NCBI GenBank assembly: GCA_964485815.1 | Contig: CAZAJX010000001.1 | Span: forward strand, 23,878 to 87,877 | Direction of reading: 5' to 3' | Source of the DNA: SFLA01 sp964485815 | GTDB lineage: Bacteria; Bacillota; Clostridia; Oscillospirales; CAG-382 | DNA: 64,000 nt | The notes under the pieces: model-generated | Seen by the model: only the letters and a program-made list of their open reading frames with translations | Databases searched by the model: none | Told to the model about the DNA's origin: nothing | Shown: positions 16,712 through 25,158 of the stretch, in pieces | Numbering within the stretch: position 1 is the first letter of the stretch | How the letters are laid out: each line of letters opens with the position of its first letter | Translations under genes and position numbers: made by a program

Positions 16712-18058
16712 TTATTGTAGCATTTTATATTCGCACAATTCCAATATTTTTTCTTTTGAAACACCAATTCGGCTTAAAATACAACAGTAAACGAGACCAC
16801 ACAGATAATGTGCAGTAATTGCGATTTCCATATCTAATGTTCTATGTCTGCCGTGTGTTATATCGTTTCTATATTTTACAAAAGCTCTAATGGATTCATC
16901 ACTTATATGAACTGCCGTTTTATTCAACTTGTTCATTTCTTCTATATACTTGGCAAACAATGCACAAAGTTTTTCTCCTAACGGGAATGACCAATAGGAC
17001 ATACTTGAGAAAATCATATTGTATGTATCATTGCTTAAACCGGGAGTGTCTTTTCTAAAATTTTTAATAGTTGATTTTACCGTCGAAGTCAATTGAGACA
17101 GAATGGTATTTTCTTCAGTTTTTATATCGTCGATGTACCCCAACTCGCACTCCAAGGCAGAACAAATTTCACGCACTTTAGCATCGGTCATTGTCGAGGA
17201 GTCTTTATCATCCTTAGGCAAAAAACCTAACAATGTAGTTTTATGCTCTTCGTCCTTTTTATAAAATAATTTTACAAGATTTGCAAATGATTCTCCTAAA
17301 TCCTCAATACAAATATTATGATGACAATCTTTTTCTGTTTCGGGCACATCATTCCGAACATAAACGCTTGCTATATTTGAGAACCGATCCGATTCAGAAT
17401 CATAGGTTTGCAGGTTTATTTTTTCAAACCCGACATTGTATCTAAAGGTTAAAAAGGACAGGACATCTTTGATCTTGTTATAATGGTAAAAAAACGATGA
17501 GAGCGGTTGTTCAGAATCGAAGCGCAATTCTAACACCACATTGTTGTTAGTTATAGAATGCCCTTTGACACCAAAATTCTCACTAATAACCGAGCGTACG
17601 CTAATATCTATGGAACCATCTTCATAATCAATATGATATTTTCTTTCATCATCTTTGGGGCTGAGAATTGCACCCTCCGAAGTGTGTGTAATATTCAGCC
17701 CTTGGATATGAAAAACTGAATTTAAAGTTCCACCTGATAAAGTAATTCCTTTAAAAAACAACAAATTCTCTTCATAAACATTTGACGATGATTTTATATA
17801 CGCGGAAGTCCGAAGCGCAGAGGCCCCAAACACCTTAAAAACTCTATTTCCAAGAAATATTGCTATATTATGATTGTCGTGTGTTTTACCTAAGATGAAA
17901 CCATCTGTAGAAGGAATTTCGACCGATGATGTACCACCAAAAAAAGAATATACGGAGTCTGCCATAAAAGTAAAAACAAAATCATCGGGTTGTGCCGAAA
18001 ATACAATTTGTTTACCCTCTTCTATGGGCACTATTCCTGTTAGCAATTTTTTGCTCAT
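16712..18058 (-). CDS. ApeA-like HEPN protein, probable anti-phage effector
   Basis: 448 aa from ATG 18058. The N-terminal two thirds are beta-rich and include a PLSSFFYHYNKIKDVLSFL segment like the ApeA N-terminal domain. The C-terminal helical domain ends with VKYRNDITHGR, where Arg and His four residues apart form the HEPN RNase motif Rx4H (about residues 405-410). HEPN enzymes of this type cut RNA when a phage is sensed. It lies 20 nt after a cytosine methyltransferase gene and appears to be the last gene of the restriction operon. Base composition is more AT-rich than its neighbours. Family assignment is by eye. Confidence 0.6.
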   Translation of the reverse strand: MSKKLLTGIVPIEEGKQIVFSAQPDDFVFTFMADSVYSFFGGTSSVEIPSTDGFILGKTHDNHNIAIFLGNRVFKVFGASALRTSAYIKSSSNVYEENLLFFKGITLSGGTLNSVFHIQGLNITHTSEGAILSPKDDERKYHIDYEDGSIDISVRSVISENFGVKGHSITNNNVVLELRFDSEQPLSSFFYHYNKIKDVLSFLTFRYNVGFEKINLQTYDSESDRFSNIASVYVRNDVPETEKDCHHNICIEDLGESFANLVKLFYKKDEEHKTTLLGFLPKDDKDSSTMTDAKVREICSALECELGYIDDIKTEENTILSQLTSTVKSTIKNFRKDTPGLSNDTYNMIFSSMSYWSFPLGEKLCALFAKYIEEMNKLNKTAVHISDESIRAFVKYRNDITHGRHRTLDMEIAITAHYLCGLVYCCILSRIGVSKEKILELCEYKMLQ

Positions 18059-18078
18059 ATCAAAACTTCTTTCATTAT

Positions 18079-19029
18079 TTAAGGTTGAAGTAAAATATCT
18101 GCTATTTGAAATGCCATTCGTTGTATAACTGGTACACACACCGAATTTCCAATCTGCTTATAAGCATCGTCAATAGTAATAGTATTCGGAAAATAAAATT
18201 CTTTCGAGAACCCTTGAAAATCAAGGCACTCTCTTAAGGTCAATTTTCGTATGCCGAAGTTATCCCACACCACGGGGACTCTGTCGGGGTATGTTCCCAT
18301 GTTTGCGGTCAACGTAGGACACATCATATTTTTCGTCCATCTGACCTCGTGATCAGTGATACGATAAATGGCATTACGGTCACGCATATGCTTTGCGAGA
18401 TAATCATATGTTTCCGAGCCGTTGTAGTAGTAAACATCGTTTTGTTTCTCATCTCGATGTATAATATCCGCAGAACGGAGCGTAAGTTCGGTAGGTTCGG
18501 GGTGCTGATAAATACGACCTGCAATGTCGTCTCTTACGGCAACGATATATATGCGTTTCCGTATTTGAGGAAGATTTCCGTATTCATTTGCAGCCATTAC
18601 ACGATAGTAAACCGAATAACCGAACTGTGCCAATGAATTGAATATAACGAGAAATGTTTTCCCGTTATCGTGTTCCATCAGGTTCGGCACGTTTTCAAGG
18701 AATATAACCTTGGGTCTTTTGGCATCGATAATGCGGGTAATCTCAAAGAAAAGATTGCCTCTCTTATCATCAAAGCCCTTTTGCCGTCCAGCTATCGAAA
18801 ACGGCTGACACGGAAAGCCTGCGGTAAGTACATCAAAATCAGGTATATCATTTGCATGAATACTACGGATGTCCGCTTCTACAAGATATTCGTTACCGAA
18901 ATTGTGTCGGTATGTTCTGCAAGCGGCGGCATCGTATTCGTTAGCCCAAACAATATCAAAACCTGCTTGCTTGAACCCCAAGCAGATGCCACCAATACCT
19001 GCAAACAAACTGATTGCTGTTGGTTTCAT
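18079..19029 (-). CDS. DNA (cytosine-5)-methyltransferase, second of pair
   Basis: 316 aa with C5-methyltransferase motifs in order: I FAGIGGICLG, IV GFPCQPFSIAG (catalytic Cys near residue 73), VI FLENVPN, VIII PQIRKRI, and X QIGNSVCVPVI. It transfers a methyl group from SAM to C5 of cytosine. The target-recognition stretch (about 185-255) is short. Its ATG overlaps the nuclease stop (TAATG), showing tight coupling. With the other methyltransferase at 20581-21651 it probably protects the two strands of an asymmetric site. The recognition sequence cannot be read from the protein. Confidence 0.9.
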   Translation of the reverse strand: MKPTAISLFAGIGGICLGFKQAGFDIVWANEYDAAACRTYRHNFGNEYLVEADIRSIHANDIPDFDVLTAGFPCQPFSIAGRQKGFDDKRGNLFFEITRIIDAKRPKVIFLENVPNLMEHDNGKTFLVIFNSLAQFGYSVYYRVMAANEYGNLPQIRKRIYIVAVRDDIAGRIYQHPEPTELTLRSADIIHRDEKQNDVYYYNGSETYDYLAKHMRDRNAIYRITDHEVRWTKNMMCPTLTANMGTYPDRVPVVWDNFGIRKLTLRECLDFQGFSKEFYFPNTITIDDAYKQIGNSVCVPVIQRMAFQIADILLQP

Positions 19030-20588
19030 TATAAATCGGTGAGCAGGACTTGGCGGTCAAGTGAGAACAAGTCCTTTATTTGGGCGTGGGTATATGGCGC
19101 AGTTTGTTGTTTTTCTACCATTTGAATAACATTGGATACGGCAACGGCACTACCATGAACACCGGTTTCGTTGATAATACGCATCAACTGTGCGTTGATA
19201 TTGCTACCGAAACCGCCTGCAATATACGAGAAAAAGGCAAGGCGATTGGAAGAAGAACAATAGTTGCCGAGACCTTCGATATAGTTATGCACCATACGAT
19301 TGTGATGGTCATTGCTGATGGTGTACTTACTGTATGCCTTGTTATCGATGATTCCACAGTAGCCATCGCTGTCAGAAAGAAGCAACACATCCGGTGTCAG
19401 CCCTATGGGACCAACGTGACGAGCATCGAAGCCGAACACTTCCTGGAAGAGTCGAACGGTGGCTTTTTCAAACTCAGTTGCCTCATCTCTACCTTTGAAA
19501 GCCATTTCAAAGTATTCGGTCATAAACGAACCGATCGCACCACGGGGATAGAGACGAAGAAGTGCCTCCTCGACAAATTTCGCATCAAGTCCGGTCTGCT
19601 CGGTAATTCTATCAACAAGATCGGGAGTGATACGAGTAATCGGGGTTTTCAAGGATTCACTCACAAATGCCTGCTTCACCTTTTGTTCGTTGATGATTTT
19701 TGCTGTGATAGTCTTTGTAGCGGTCAAATTACGAGTATCTTTGTTATGCTTGGGGTCAATTCCGTATTTACGCTGAAAATACTCGTGCTGTTCAGGTCTG
19801 TCAATAAACGGGGGAGTTGTTGCCAAAATGGCGCGCACTTCCTCAATTTTTTCAGGAATGATACGGAGCATTCTATCTTCGTCGCTACGCTTGGCAAGCT
19901 GGGTATATTCAATCCAGTTGATGAAGGTATTTGCGGTATCGGTTAAATGGCTATACGGATGATCAGGATTGACGGTGCCCGTCTTGGGAGCGTATTTGGT
20001 AAAGAAATCGGCATCCAAGGCTGCATCGCCATCGCTTCTGAAGGCGTGCAATTTTCCTACAACGGCACGATAACAAGCCTCTGTTTCGTTCTCCGCATTC
20101 GTAATAACAACTTTGGCAATTTCTTCTTCCGAAAGATATCCAACCTCGCTATCCATCAGCAGACGAAGCAAGAAACGGAAAGGACGAATCTTGAATCGGC
20201 GCGAAACATCAACGCCACGACCCGTAGAGAACGATGACGGGAACTGATATTTCAATACCTGGTTTTTCAACACGGTCACAGGAGAATCTCCGTTCATTAT
20301 TGCTTCACCCGCAAGCGTTAGTTTGAGCTGTTTTGTAGATTCCTGTGTGAAGATCAAGCCAAGACTTGCAACCCAAGCTTGGTATGTACGAGCACCGCCA
20401 CCCGTTTGGTCACGGCGTTCGCCCTTGCGCTTGATGTTGGATTCTTCTAACGCCTCTTCAAGCGTTAAGTGCGTATCTCTTTGACCTTGCCATTCTTGGT
20501 TTAAAGAGATTTCGGCGAAGGTAGCCAACACTTCGGGTATGGAATTTAGTTTTCTTTTCGGGCGTGTGACCCACCAAAAGTTAATCAT
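19029..20588 (-). CDS. Type II (type IIS-like) restriction endonuclease with FokI-fold nuclease domain
   Basis: 519 aa. The C-terminal 120 residues have TPDVLL, then GIIDNKAYS, then AFFSYIAGGF and AQLMRI, in the order seen in the FokI cleavage domain (PDG, VDTKAYS, FVSGHF, AQLTRL). The Asp and the Asp-x-Lys pair are the catalytic PD-(D/E)xK residues. The N-terminal 380 residues, with winged-helix-like segments, should read the DNA. It lies between two C5 methyltransferase genes, overlapping one by 8 nt and the other by 1 nt. FokI-type cleavage beside an asymmetric site fits the need for two methyltransferases. Confidence 0.8.
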   Translation of the reverse strand: MINFWWVTRPKRKLNSIPEVLATFAEISLNQEWQGQRDTHLTLEEALEESNIKRKGERRDQTGGGARTYQAWVASLGLIFTQESTKQLKLTLAGEAIMNGDSPVTVLKNQVLKYQFPSSFSTGRGVDVSRRFKIRPFRFLLRLLMDSEVGYLSEEEIAKVVITNAENETEACYRAVVGKLHAFRSDGDAALDADFFTKYAPKTGTVNPDHPYSHLTDTANTFINWIEYTQLAKRSDEDRMLRIIPEKIEEVRAILATTPPFIDRPEQHEYFQRKYGIDPKHNKDTRNLTATKTITAKIINEQKVKQAFVSESLKTPITRITPDLVDRITEQTGLDAKFVEEALLRLYPRGAIGSFMTEYFEMAFKGRDEATEFEKATVRLFQEVFGFDARHVGPIGLTPDVLLLSDSDGYCGIIDNKAYSKYTISNDHHNRMVHNYIEGLGNYCSSSNRLAFFSYIAGGFGSNINAQLMRIINETGVHGSAVAVSNVIQMVEKQQTAPYTHAQIKDLFSLDRQVLLTDL

Positions 20589-21651
20589 AATCCACCTCGT
20601 CCTTCAATGAAGATTCCATTGACTCATATTCGATGCCCGCAAAGGTTTTCAAGATAGCTTCAAAGATAATTTTGGCGCCTTGGCACGGAACAGCCATACC
20701 GATCTGCTTTCTTACAGATTCTTTAGACCCCTCAAATACATAGTTGTCAGGGAATGTCTGCAATCTTGCACGTTCACGATTGGTGAGGGCACGAGGCTCT
20801 TCCCAGTGATAGATATGTGTTCCACCACCGCCAGAACCCGTTACTGTGTACGCAGGCTTCGTAGGATCGAGTCTCTTATATATTTGGCTGATTTTTGCTC
20901 CACGAACATTCAATTTCAGTTCTTCCGGCAAGTCTGCGTTGAAAGCATTTTGACCGGGGAGAATGTGCATCAGACGCTCAACTACCTTCGCAGATTGCTT
21001 TGTGAGTTCGTTGTTCGGAGCGTCTGCGGGGATAGGCGGATTCTCAATTGCGTTTCTGCAAGTTACGTCCATATCCGCATAAGGAGCATAACTCGGTATC
21101 TTAAATTCATACGGCAGATCTTTACGAATACCCACAATAATAACTCTGTGACGAGCCTGCGGAACACCGTATTTTTCAAAGCAGTAGAGATTAGGGTATA
21201 CGCGGTATCCGGCATCACGCATATCGGAAAGAATTTTCTCAAATGCGTTTCCTTCATTTGCACTACGCAAACCACCGACATTTTCCGCTAAAAACCATTG
21301 AGGCTGATGCGTTCTCAAGATCTGAACGCCGTAAGAATATAAGGGACCGAACTGACCGTTGAATCCTTTTTGCTCTCCCACTACGGAAAAGTCGTTGCAA
21401 GGGAATCCGAAGGCAAGAGCGTCAATATGAGGCAGGCTGTCCAAGTCAAGTTTACGGACATCACCCCATATTACGCTATCAGGGTCTTGAGGACAAATAT
21501 TCCGTCTATAAGTATTACAAGTATCGCTGTCATAGTCGTTTGCCCAAGCGTGTACAATTCGATAATTATCCAACCCAATGTCAGCATTGGTAGCTCCCCA
21601 AGCCAATCCTCCGGGGCCGCAGAACAATTCACCCAATTCAAAAATAGCCAT
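20581..21651 (-). CDS. DNA (cytosine-5)-methyltransferase, first of pair
   Basis: 356 aa. Motif I is LFCGPGGLAWG, motif IV GFPCNDFSVVG (catalytic Cys near residue 85), motif VI LAENVGG, motif VIII VPQARHRV and motif X IGMAVPC. The variable region (about 200-290) reads target DNA and differs from that of the partner enzyme, so the two likely methylate different sequences or strands. The gene begins 14 nt after the XRE regulator stop. Order regulator, methyltransferase, nuclease, methyltransferase lets protection come before cleavage on entry to a new host. Confidence 0.9.
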   Translation of the reverse strand: MAIFELGELFCGPGGLAWGATNADIGLDNYRIVHAWANDYDSDTCNTYRRNICPQDPDSVIWGDVRKLDLDSLPHIDALAFGFPCNDFSVVGEQKGFNGQFGPLYSYGVQILRTHQPQWFLAENVGGLRSANEGNAFEKILSDMRDAGYRVYPNLYCFEKYGVPQARHRVIIVGIRKDLPYEFKIPSYAPYADMDVTCRNAIENPPIPADAPNNELTKQSAKVVERLMHILPGQNAFNADLPEELKLNVRGAKISQIYKRLDPTKPAYTVTGSGGGGTHIYHWEEPRALTNRERARLQTFPDNYVFEGSKESVRKQIGMAVPCQGAKIIFEAILKTFAGIEYESMESSLKDEVDYD

Positions 21652-21665
21652 AATCTTATTTCTCC

Positions 21666-21875
21666 TTAAATTTCATCGCCGTTATATAAAACGAACTTTC
21701 TGACAAACGATGCGCCTACGGCATCTGCGATAACATCTAACTCCGCTATGGTAAAACTTTCTCTTTTCATTTTTGCACTAAAGCTCTGCGGGGACAAACC
21801 AATTCGACGTGCTAATTCAGCCATGCTGATATTAGAACGCACACACAAAACTTTTATCTGTTCGGAAATACTCAT
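21666..21875 (-). CDS. XRE-family regulator of the restriction operon
   Basis: 69 aa from ATG 21875, with TTGGAGG upstream; an earlier in-frame start would lie in the promoter. The helix-turn-helix covers AELARRIGLSPQSFSAKMK (about residues 19-37). Small XRE proteins at the head of type II systems (C proteins) often delay nuclease expression. Here it is first in a single operon with all restriction genes. A clear operator palindrome was not found by eye. Confidence 0.85.
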   Translation of the reverse strand: MSISEQIKVLCVRSNISMAELARRIGLSPQSFSAKMKRESFTIAELDVIADAVGASFVRKFVLYNGDEI

Positions 21876-21905
21876 ATTTGCCTCCAAATATATTTCATCC
21901 CTTAT

Positions 21906-21934
21906 ATTATAAATGATTTCGTTTAGCTTGTCAA
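21906..21934 (-). promoter_or_regulatory. Consensus sigma-A promoter of the defence operon
   Basis: Minus-strand TTGACA (21934-21929) and TATAAT (21911-21906), both perfect, are 17 bp apart. The strength suggests constant or repressor-controlled expression of the restriction genes. Confidence 0.9.
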
Positions 21935-21971
21935 TATTTTTGATTAGCATATTTGTAAAATTTCATATTAT

Positions 21972-22005
21972 ATCCGTTCCTTTCGGGGAGCGGATTTTTT
22001 TATTT
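21972..22005 (+). terminator. Intrinsic terminator facing right, with no obvious upstream gene
   Basis: ATCCGTTCC (21972-21980) pairs with GGAGCGGAT (21987-21995), followed by a T tract. No plus-strand gene lies to its left for over 5 kb, so it either ends antisense transcription across the defence operon or insulates the right half of the element. Confidence 0.6.
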
Positions 22006-22117
22006 TGCAGAAATTTTCAAAACCAATGCAAAAAAGCATCAATCCCGTGGCTTGTCTATGAGGGGATGAAAAAATTATAAGTTTTTCTCAAAAAGTGGAC
22101 CAAAGCCGACAAAAATG

Positions 22118-22482
22118 TCCAACCAGGGAGTGAGGAGAGAAAAATTTATTTTTTTCGTAAAAGCGGACCAAAAGACATTTTATTCTCCAACAGAGGGTGA
22201 GAGGAAAAGTTTTTGAAGATTTTTTGAAAATGGGTCCCCAATAAGCCCTTCAAATCTCCGTATAGCGAAAGACGGAAAATTTCTTTACGTTTTTCTTCGA
22301 TTTTCGTCATTTGGAGCTTTATTTCTCCAACAGGTGGTGAAAAGAAAAATATTTTCTCGATTTTTCGTCATTTGCGTTCCAAAAATTCCAACTGGGGAGT
22401 GAGGGGAGAAAAAAACATAAATTTTCATGCTTTGGTGGAAATACAGCACTCAATTTTCCAACTGGGGGGGTGAAGGCACCCC
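22118..22482 (+). repeat. Degenerate 60-70-bp tandem repeat array before the primase
   Basis: Five recognisable copies of a core like TCCAACTGGGGAGTGAGG begin at 22118, 22186, 22326, 22387 and 22457. A more diverged copy fits the gap near 22254, giving steps of 68, about 68, about 72, 61 and 70 bp. Each core is followed by a purine-rich AGAAAAA stretch and AT-rich spacer. No gene occupies 21876-22507. A replication origin with iteron-like units for the primase is one explanation. Confidence 0.65.
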
Positions 22483-22507
22483 AACAACCAAGAAAGGAGG
22501 TACACCG

Positions 22508-22618
22508 ATGAACACAACGCTTACAACAAAAACGAAAGGAGGTCGATACGATGCAGGATTTTATGGCGGAGATGAAAGCAATGCCCATATGGTTTCATTG
22601 GCATTGGGAACAGGATAA
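22508..22618 (+). CDS. 36-aa leader open reading frame overlapping the primase start
   Basis: ATG 22508 has a strong AAAGGAGG 8 nt upstream. The frame runs 36 codons and overlaps the first 23 codons of the primase in another frame. The residues (starting MNTTLTTKTKGG) show no known domain. It may serve translational coupling rather than encode a working protein. Just upstream, GGGGTG and CACCCC (22464-22482) form a small hairpin. Confidence 0.4.
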   Translation: MNTTLTTKTKGGRYDAGFYGGDESNAHMVSLALGTG

Positions 22619-24845
22619 GAACGGACGGCAGACCAAAGTGCCGCACGATGCGAGGGGCGGAGTAACCGGAACTTCGGAGAATTGGTCGCATACGTGGGTC
22701 ACATACGAAGATGCGCTTGCCCTAAAAGATGAGCAACACGCCTCGGGACTCGGCTTTAAGGTGCCTAACGGATACTTCTTCCTCGATGCCGATCATTACG
22801 GACTTGAAGACCCTTTTATACAAGTGCTCCTTGAACGCTTCAATTCATATACGGAGCGTTCGGTCAGCGGCGGAGGCATTCATATTTACGGCAGATGCGA
22901 TGTCGGAACGCTACCCATTATTACCGATAAAAACGGAAAGCAAAAGCTCGACGGCGCATTCTACGTAAAAAATCCCGGCAACCGCCTTGAGCTTTATATC
23001 GGTGATCTCACCAACCGCTTTGCCGTATTCACCGGAGACGTGGTATGGGAGCAACCGCTCAAAGATTGCACCAATGCCGTGCTGACAACCCTCGATAAAA
23101 ATATGCGCCGATCCGAAAAGAAAAAGTACAGCAAAAGCCGTGATGGGGACAAGGTCACCTTTGACCTCATCTGCAATCTGCGAAAGCAGAAGAACGGAGA
23201 TAAATTCCGCAAGCTCTTCGATGACGGTGACATCAGTGACTACGGCTCTCACTCCGAAGCCGATGCCGCCCTCTGTGCCTTGATAGCTTTTCGCACCGGG
23301 GATGACCCCGATATGATCGATACGCTCTTCCGACAATCGGCTCTATATCGTGAAAAGTGGGAGCGTGATGACTATCGGAGTGCCACTATCAATATTGGCA
23401 TTCGTGCCTGCAACGGCGAATATCACCGCTCCAAAATGCCTCATCCGTATTTTGTCAAGTTCAACGATGAAACGGGACAGCCGTATATAAGCATTCCTCT
23501 TCTTGCCAAATACGTGCGAGAGCATCTTTGCTATCTGCTTGTCCGTGACAATGGTAAACAAGGACTCCTTCGGTACGTTTACGATGAGGACGGATGCTAC
23601 CGCTTATATTCCTCGGATATGTTCCTCGGAGCAATCAAGCGGTTTATTGCCGACTACGATGAGGAGCTTGTGAAAATGAGCAAGGTCAATGAAGTCTTAC
23701 AGCACATCAGCACCGATCTCAACTATATCAGCCAAGAAGAGTTGGATAGTGACGAAAGCATTATCAATTTCAAAAACGGTTTGCTGCAAGTCACGGAGAC
23801 GGACACAACACTTCTTTTGCACACACCCGAGGTCATCTCTACCATACAGATCCCGTGTGAGTGGCGTGGGCATCCGACCCCAACCCCAGTGTTTGACCGT
23901 TATATGCATACCCTCACCAACGGAGATAAATCCACCGAGGAACTCCTCTTACAGTTCATAGGCGCGTGTATTTCCAATATGAAAGGATGGCGAATGAAGA
24001 AATCGCTCTTCCTTGTAGGTGACGGCAACACGGGTAAATCACAGCTCAAAAGCCTTGTGGAGCGGTTGCTCGGCAAAGGCAACTTTATCGGTATTGACCT
24101 CAAGGAGATTGAGGCTCGGTTCGGCACGGGTGCTGTGTACGGCACTCGTCTGGCGGGTAGTTCGGATATGAGTTTTCTTACCGTGGACGAGCTTAAGACC
24201 TTTAAGAAGATGACGGGCGGTGACAGCCTATATGCCGAGTTCAAGGGGCAACAAGCCTTTGAGTATACCTACGGCGGACTCCTGTGGTTCTGTATGAACC
24301 GCTTACCGAAGTTCGGTGGAGACGATGGGCAATGGGTGTATGACCGCATTATGGTAGTCAACTGCCCCAACGTGATACCGAAGGAAAAGCAAGACAAAAT
24401 GCTCCTCGATAAGATGTATGCCGAGCGTGAGGGTATCGTCTACAAAGCCGTAAAAGCCTTGCAGACCGTTATCGCAAACGGCTATAGGTTCTCCGAGCCT
24501 GAATCCGTAAGCCTCGCACGTGAGCGTTATATGAACGAGAACAGTACTGTGGTCTCCTTCTTTGAGGAGTGTATGTGTCCGCTCCCCGGCGGCAAAATCA
24601 ATCCCCATTGTACTACCGGGCGCATCTTTCGTGTGTACCAGGCTTGGTGCTTTGAGAACAACCACGGCTATGCGAAGTCAGCCAAGGAGTTCCGCGAGGA
24701 GCTTACCAACTACCTCGGTACTACCTATGCCGATATGACTACGCGCCAAAAAGGAAACACCTACTACCGCGAGTACACGCTCACGCTTGAAACCAAGGAG
24801 CAATATTCAAGGGAGTACGGCTTTGATACCACAGAGTTCTTATGA
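22551..24845 (+). CDS. Primase-helicase of the P4/D5 phage-plasmid type
   Basis: 764 aa. The N-terminal part (about 1-230) has FFLDADHYG and RSVSGGGIHIYG, as in the NrS-1-like primase-polymerase domain, where Asp residues bind metal and the His acts in catalysis. A D5 N-terminal-like region follows, then an SF3 helicase domain with Walker A GDGNTGKS (about residue 487) and downstream SSDMSFLTVDELKTF. It would prime and unwind the excised element. ATG 22551 follows AAAGGAGG. A tandem repeat array lies directly upstream, a natural origin candidate. Confidence 0.85.
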   Translation: MQDFMAEMKAMPIWFHWHWEQDKNGRQTKVPHDARGGVTGTSENWSHTWVTYEDALALKDEQHASGLGFKVPNGYFFLDADHYGLEDPFIQVLLERFNSYTERSVSGGGIHIYGRCDVGTLPIITDKNGKQKLDGAFYVKNPGNRLELYIGDLTNRFAVFTGDVVWEQPLKDCTNAVLTTLDKNMRRSEKKKYSKSRDGDKVTFDLICNLRKQKNGDKFRKLFDDGDISDYGSHSEADAALCALIAFRTGDDPDMIDTLFRQSALYREKWERDDYRSATINIGIRACNGEYHRSKMPHPYFVKFNDETGQPYISIPLLAKYVREHLCYLLVRDNGKQGLLRYVYDEDGCYRLYSSDMFLGAIKRFIADYDEELVKMSKVNEVLQHISTDLNYISQEELDSDESIINFKNGLLQVTETDTTLLLHTPEVISTIQIPCEWRGHPTPTPVFDRYMHTLTNGDKSTEELLLQFIGACISNMKGWRMKKSLFLVGDGNTGKSQLKSLVERLLGKGNFIGIDLKEIEARFGTGAVYGTRLAGSSDMSFLTVDELKTFKKMTGGDSLYAEFKGQQAFEYTYGGLLWFCMNRLPKFGGDDGQWVYDRIMVVNCPNVIPKEKQDKMLLDKMYAEREGIVYKAVKALQTVIANGYRFSEPESVSLARERYMNENSTVVSFFEECMCPLPGGKINPHCTTGRIFRVYQAWCFENNHGYAKSAKEFREELTNYLGTTYADMTTRQKGNTYYREYTLTLETKEQYSREYGFDTTEFL

Positions 24846-24852
24846 CCCCTTG

Positions 24853-24988
24853 GGTAGCAGAGGTAGCAGTAGTAGCAGTTTCAAAATCTTCTCAGCAAAA
24901 TTCAGAAAACCTTATAAGTAGGTGTATAGGTAGAAAGAAGATATAAAAATCTGTCAGCAGAATTGAAATTACTGCTACCTCTGCTACC
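24853..24988. repeat. Perfect 19-nt inverted repeat after the primase gene
   Basis: GGTAGCAGAGGTAGCAGTA (24853-24871) and its exact reverse complement (24970-24988) are 98 nt apart. The right arm ends about 9 nt before an AAAGGAGG. In RNA the arms could pair and affect access to that ribosome site. The arms also contain short GTAGCAG repeats, so drift from a simple repeat is possible. Confidence 0.7.
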
Positions 24989-25010
24989 TACACGAAAGGA
25001 GGTGGTGCCT

Positions 25011-25055
25011 ATGATTGTGTTTACCGATGCCGAGGGCCCGGTCAAATCTCTGTGA
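25011..25055 (+). CDS. 14-codon leader or truncated reading frame
   Basis: ATG 25011 has a strong AAAGGAGG 7-8 nt upstream yet meets TGA at 25053. A shift of one frame after the tenth codon would keep the frame open for about 27 more codons. It could be a leader peptide or the remnant of a longer gene. Low confidence that a functional product exists. Confidence 0.3.
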   Translation: MIVFTDAEGPVKSL

Positions 25056-25140
25056 CTAAAATTACGGAAAGCGGGCAAGGGCTCTCACGCACAAAAAGAA
25101 GAATTCAAACGGGGTATTAACCCCTATTCAAACAAAATCA
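25031..25140. other. Candidate packaging-site-like noncoding segment
   Basis: A noncoding stretch with GTCAAATCTCTGTGACT (25041-25057) and AATTCAAACGGGG (25106-25118) lies before the small genes. From memory, similar stretches occur between HNH nuclease and small terminase genes of Firmicutes prophages, near cos sites. This is unverified recall. It is listed because a capsid-bearing satellite would need such a site. Confidence 0.25.
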
Positions 25141-25158
25141 AAAATTGGAGGATTTTCT

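Noticed and set aside
22118..22482. CRISPR array
   Set aside because: The repeated cores are degenerate, spacers are similar AT-rich sequence, and no cas genes are near.
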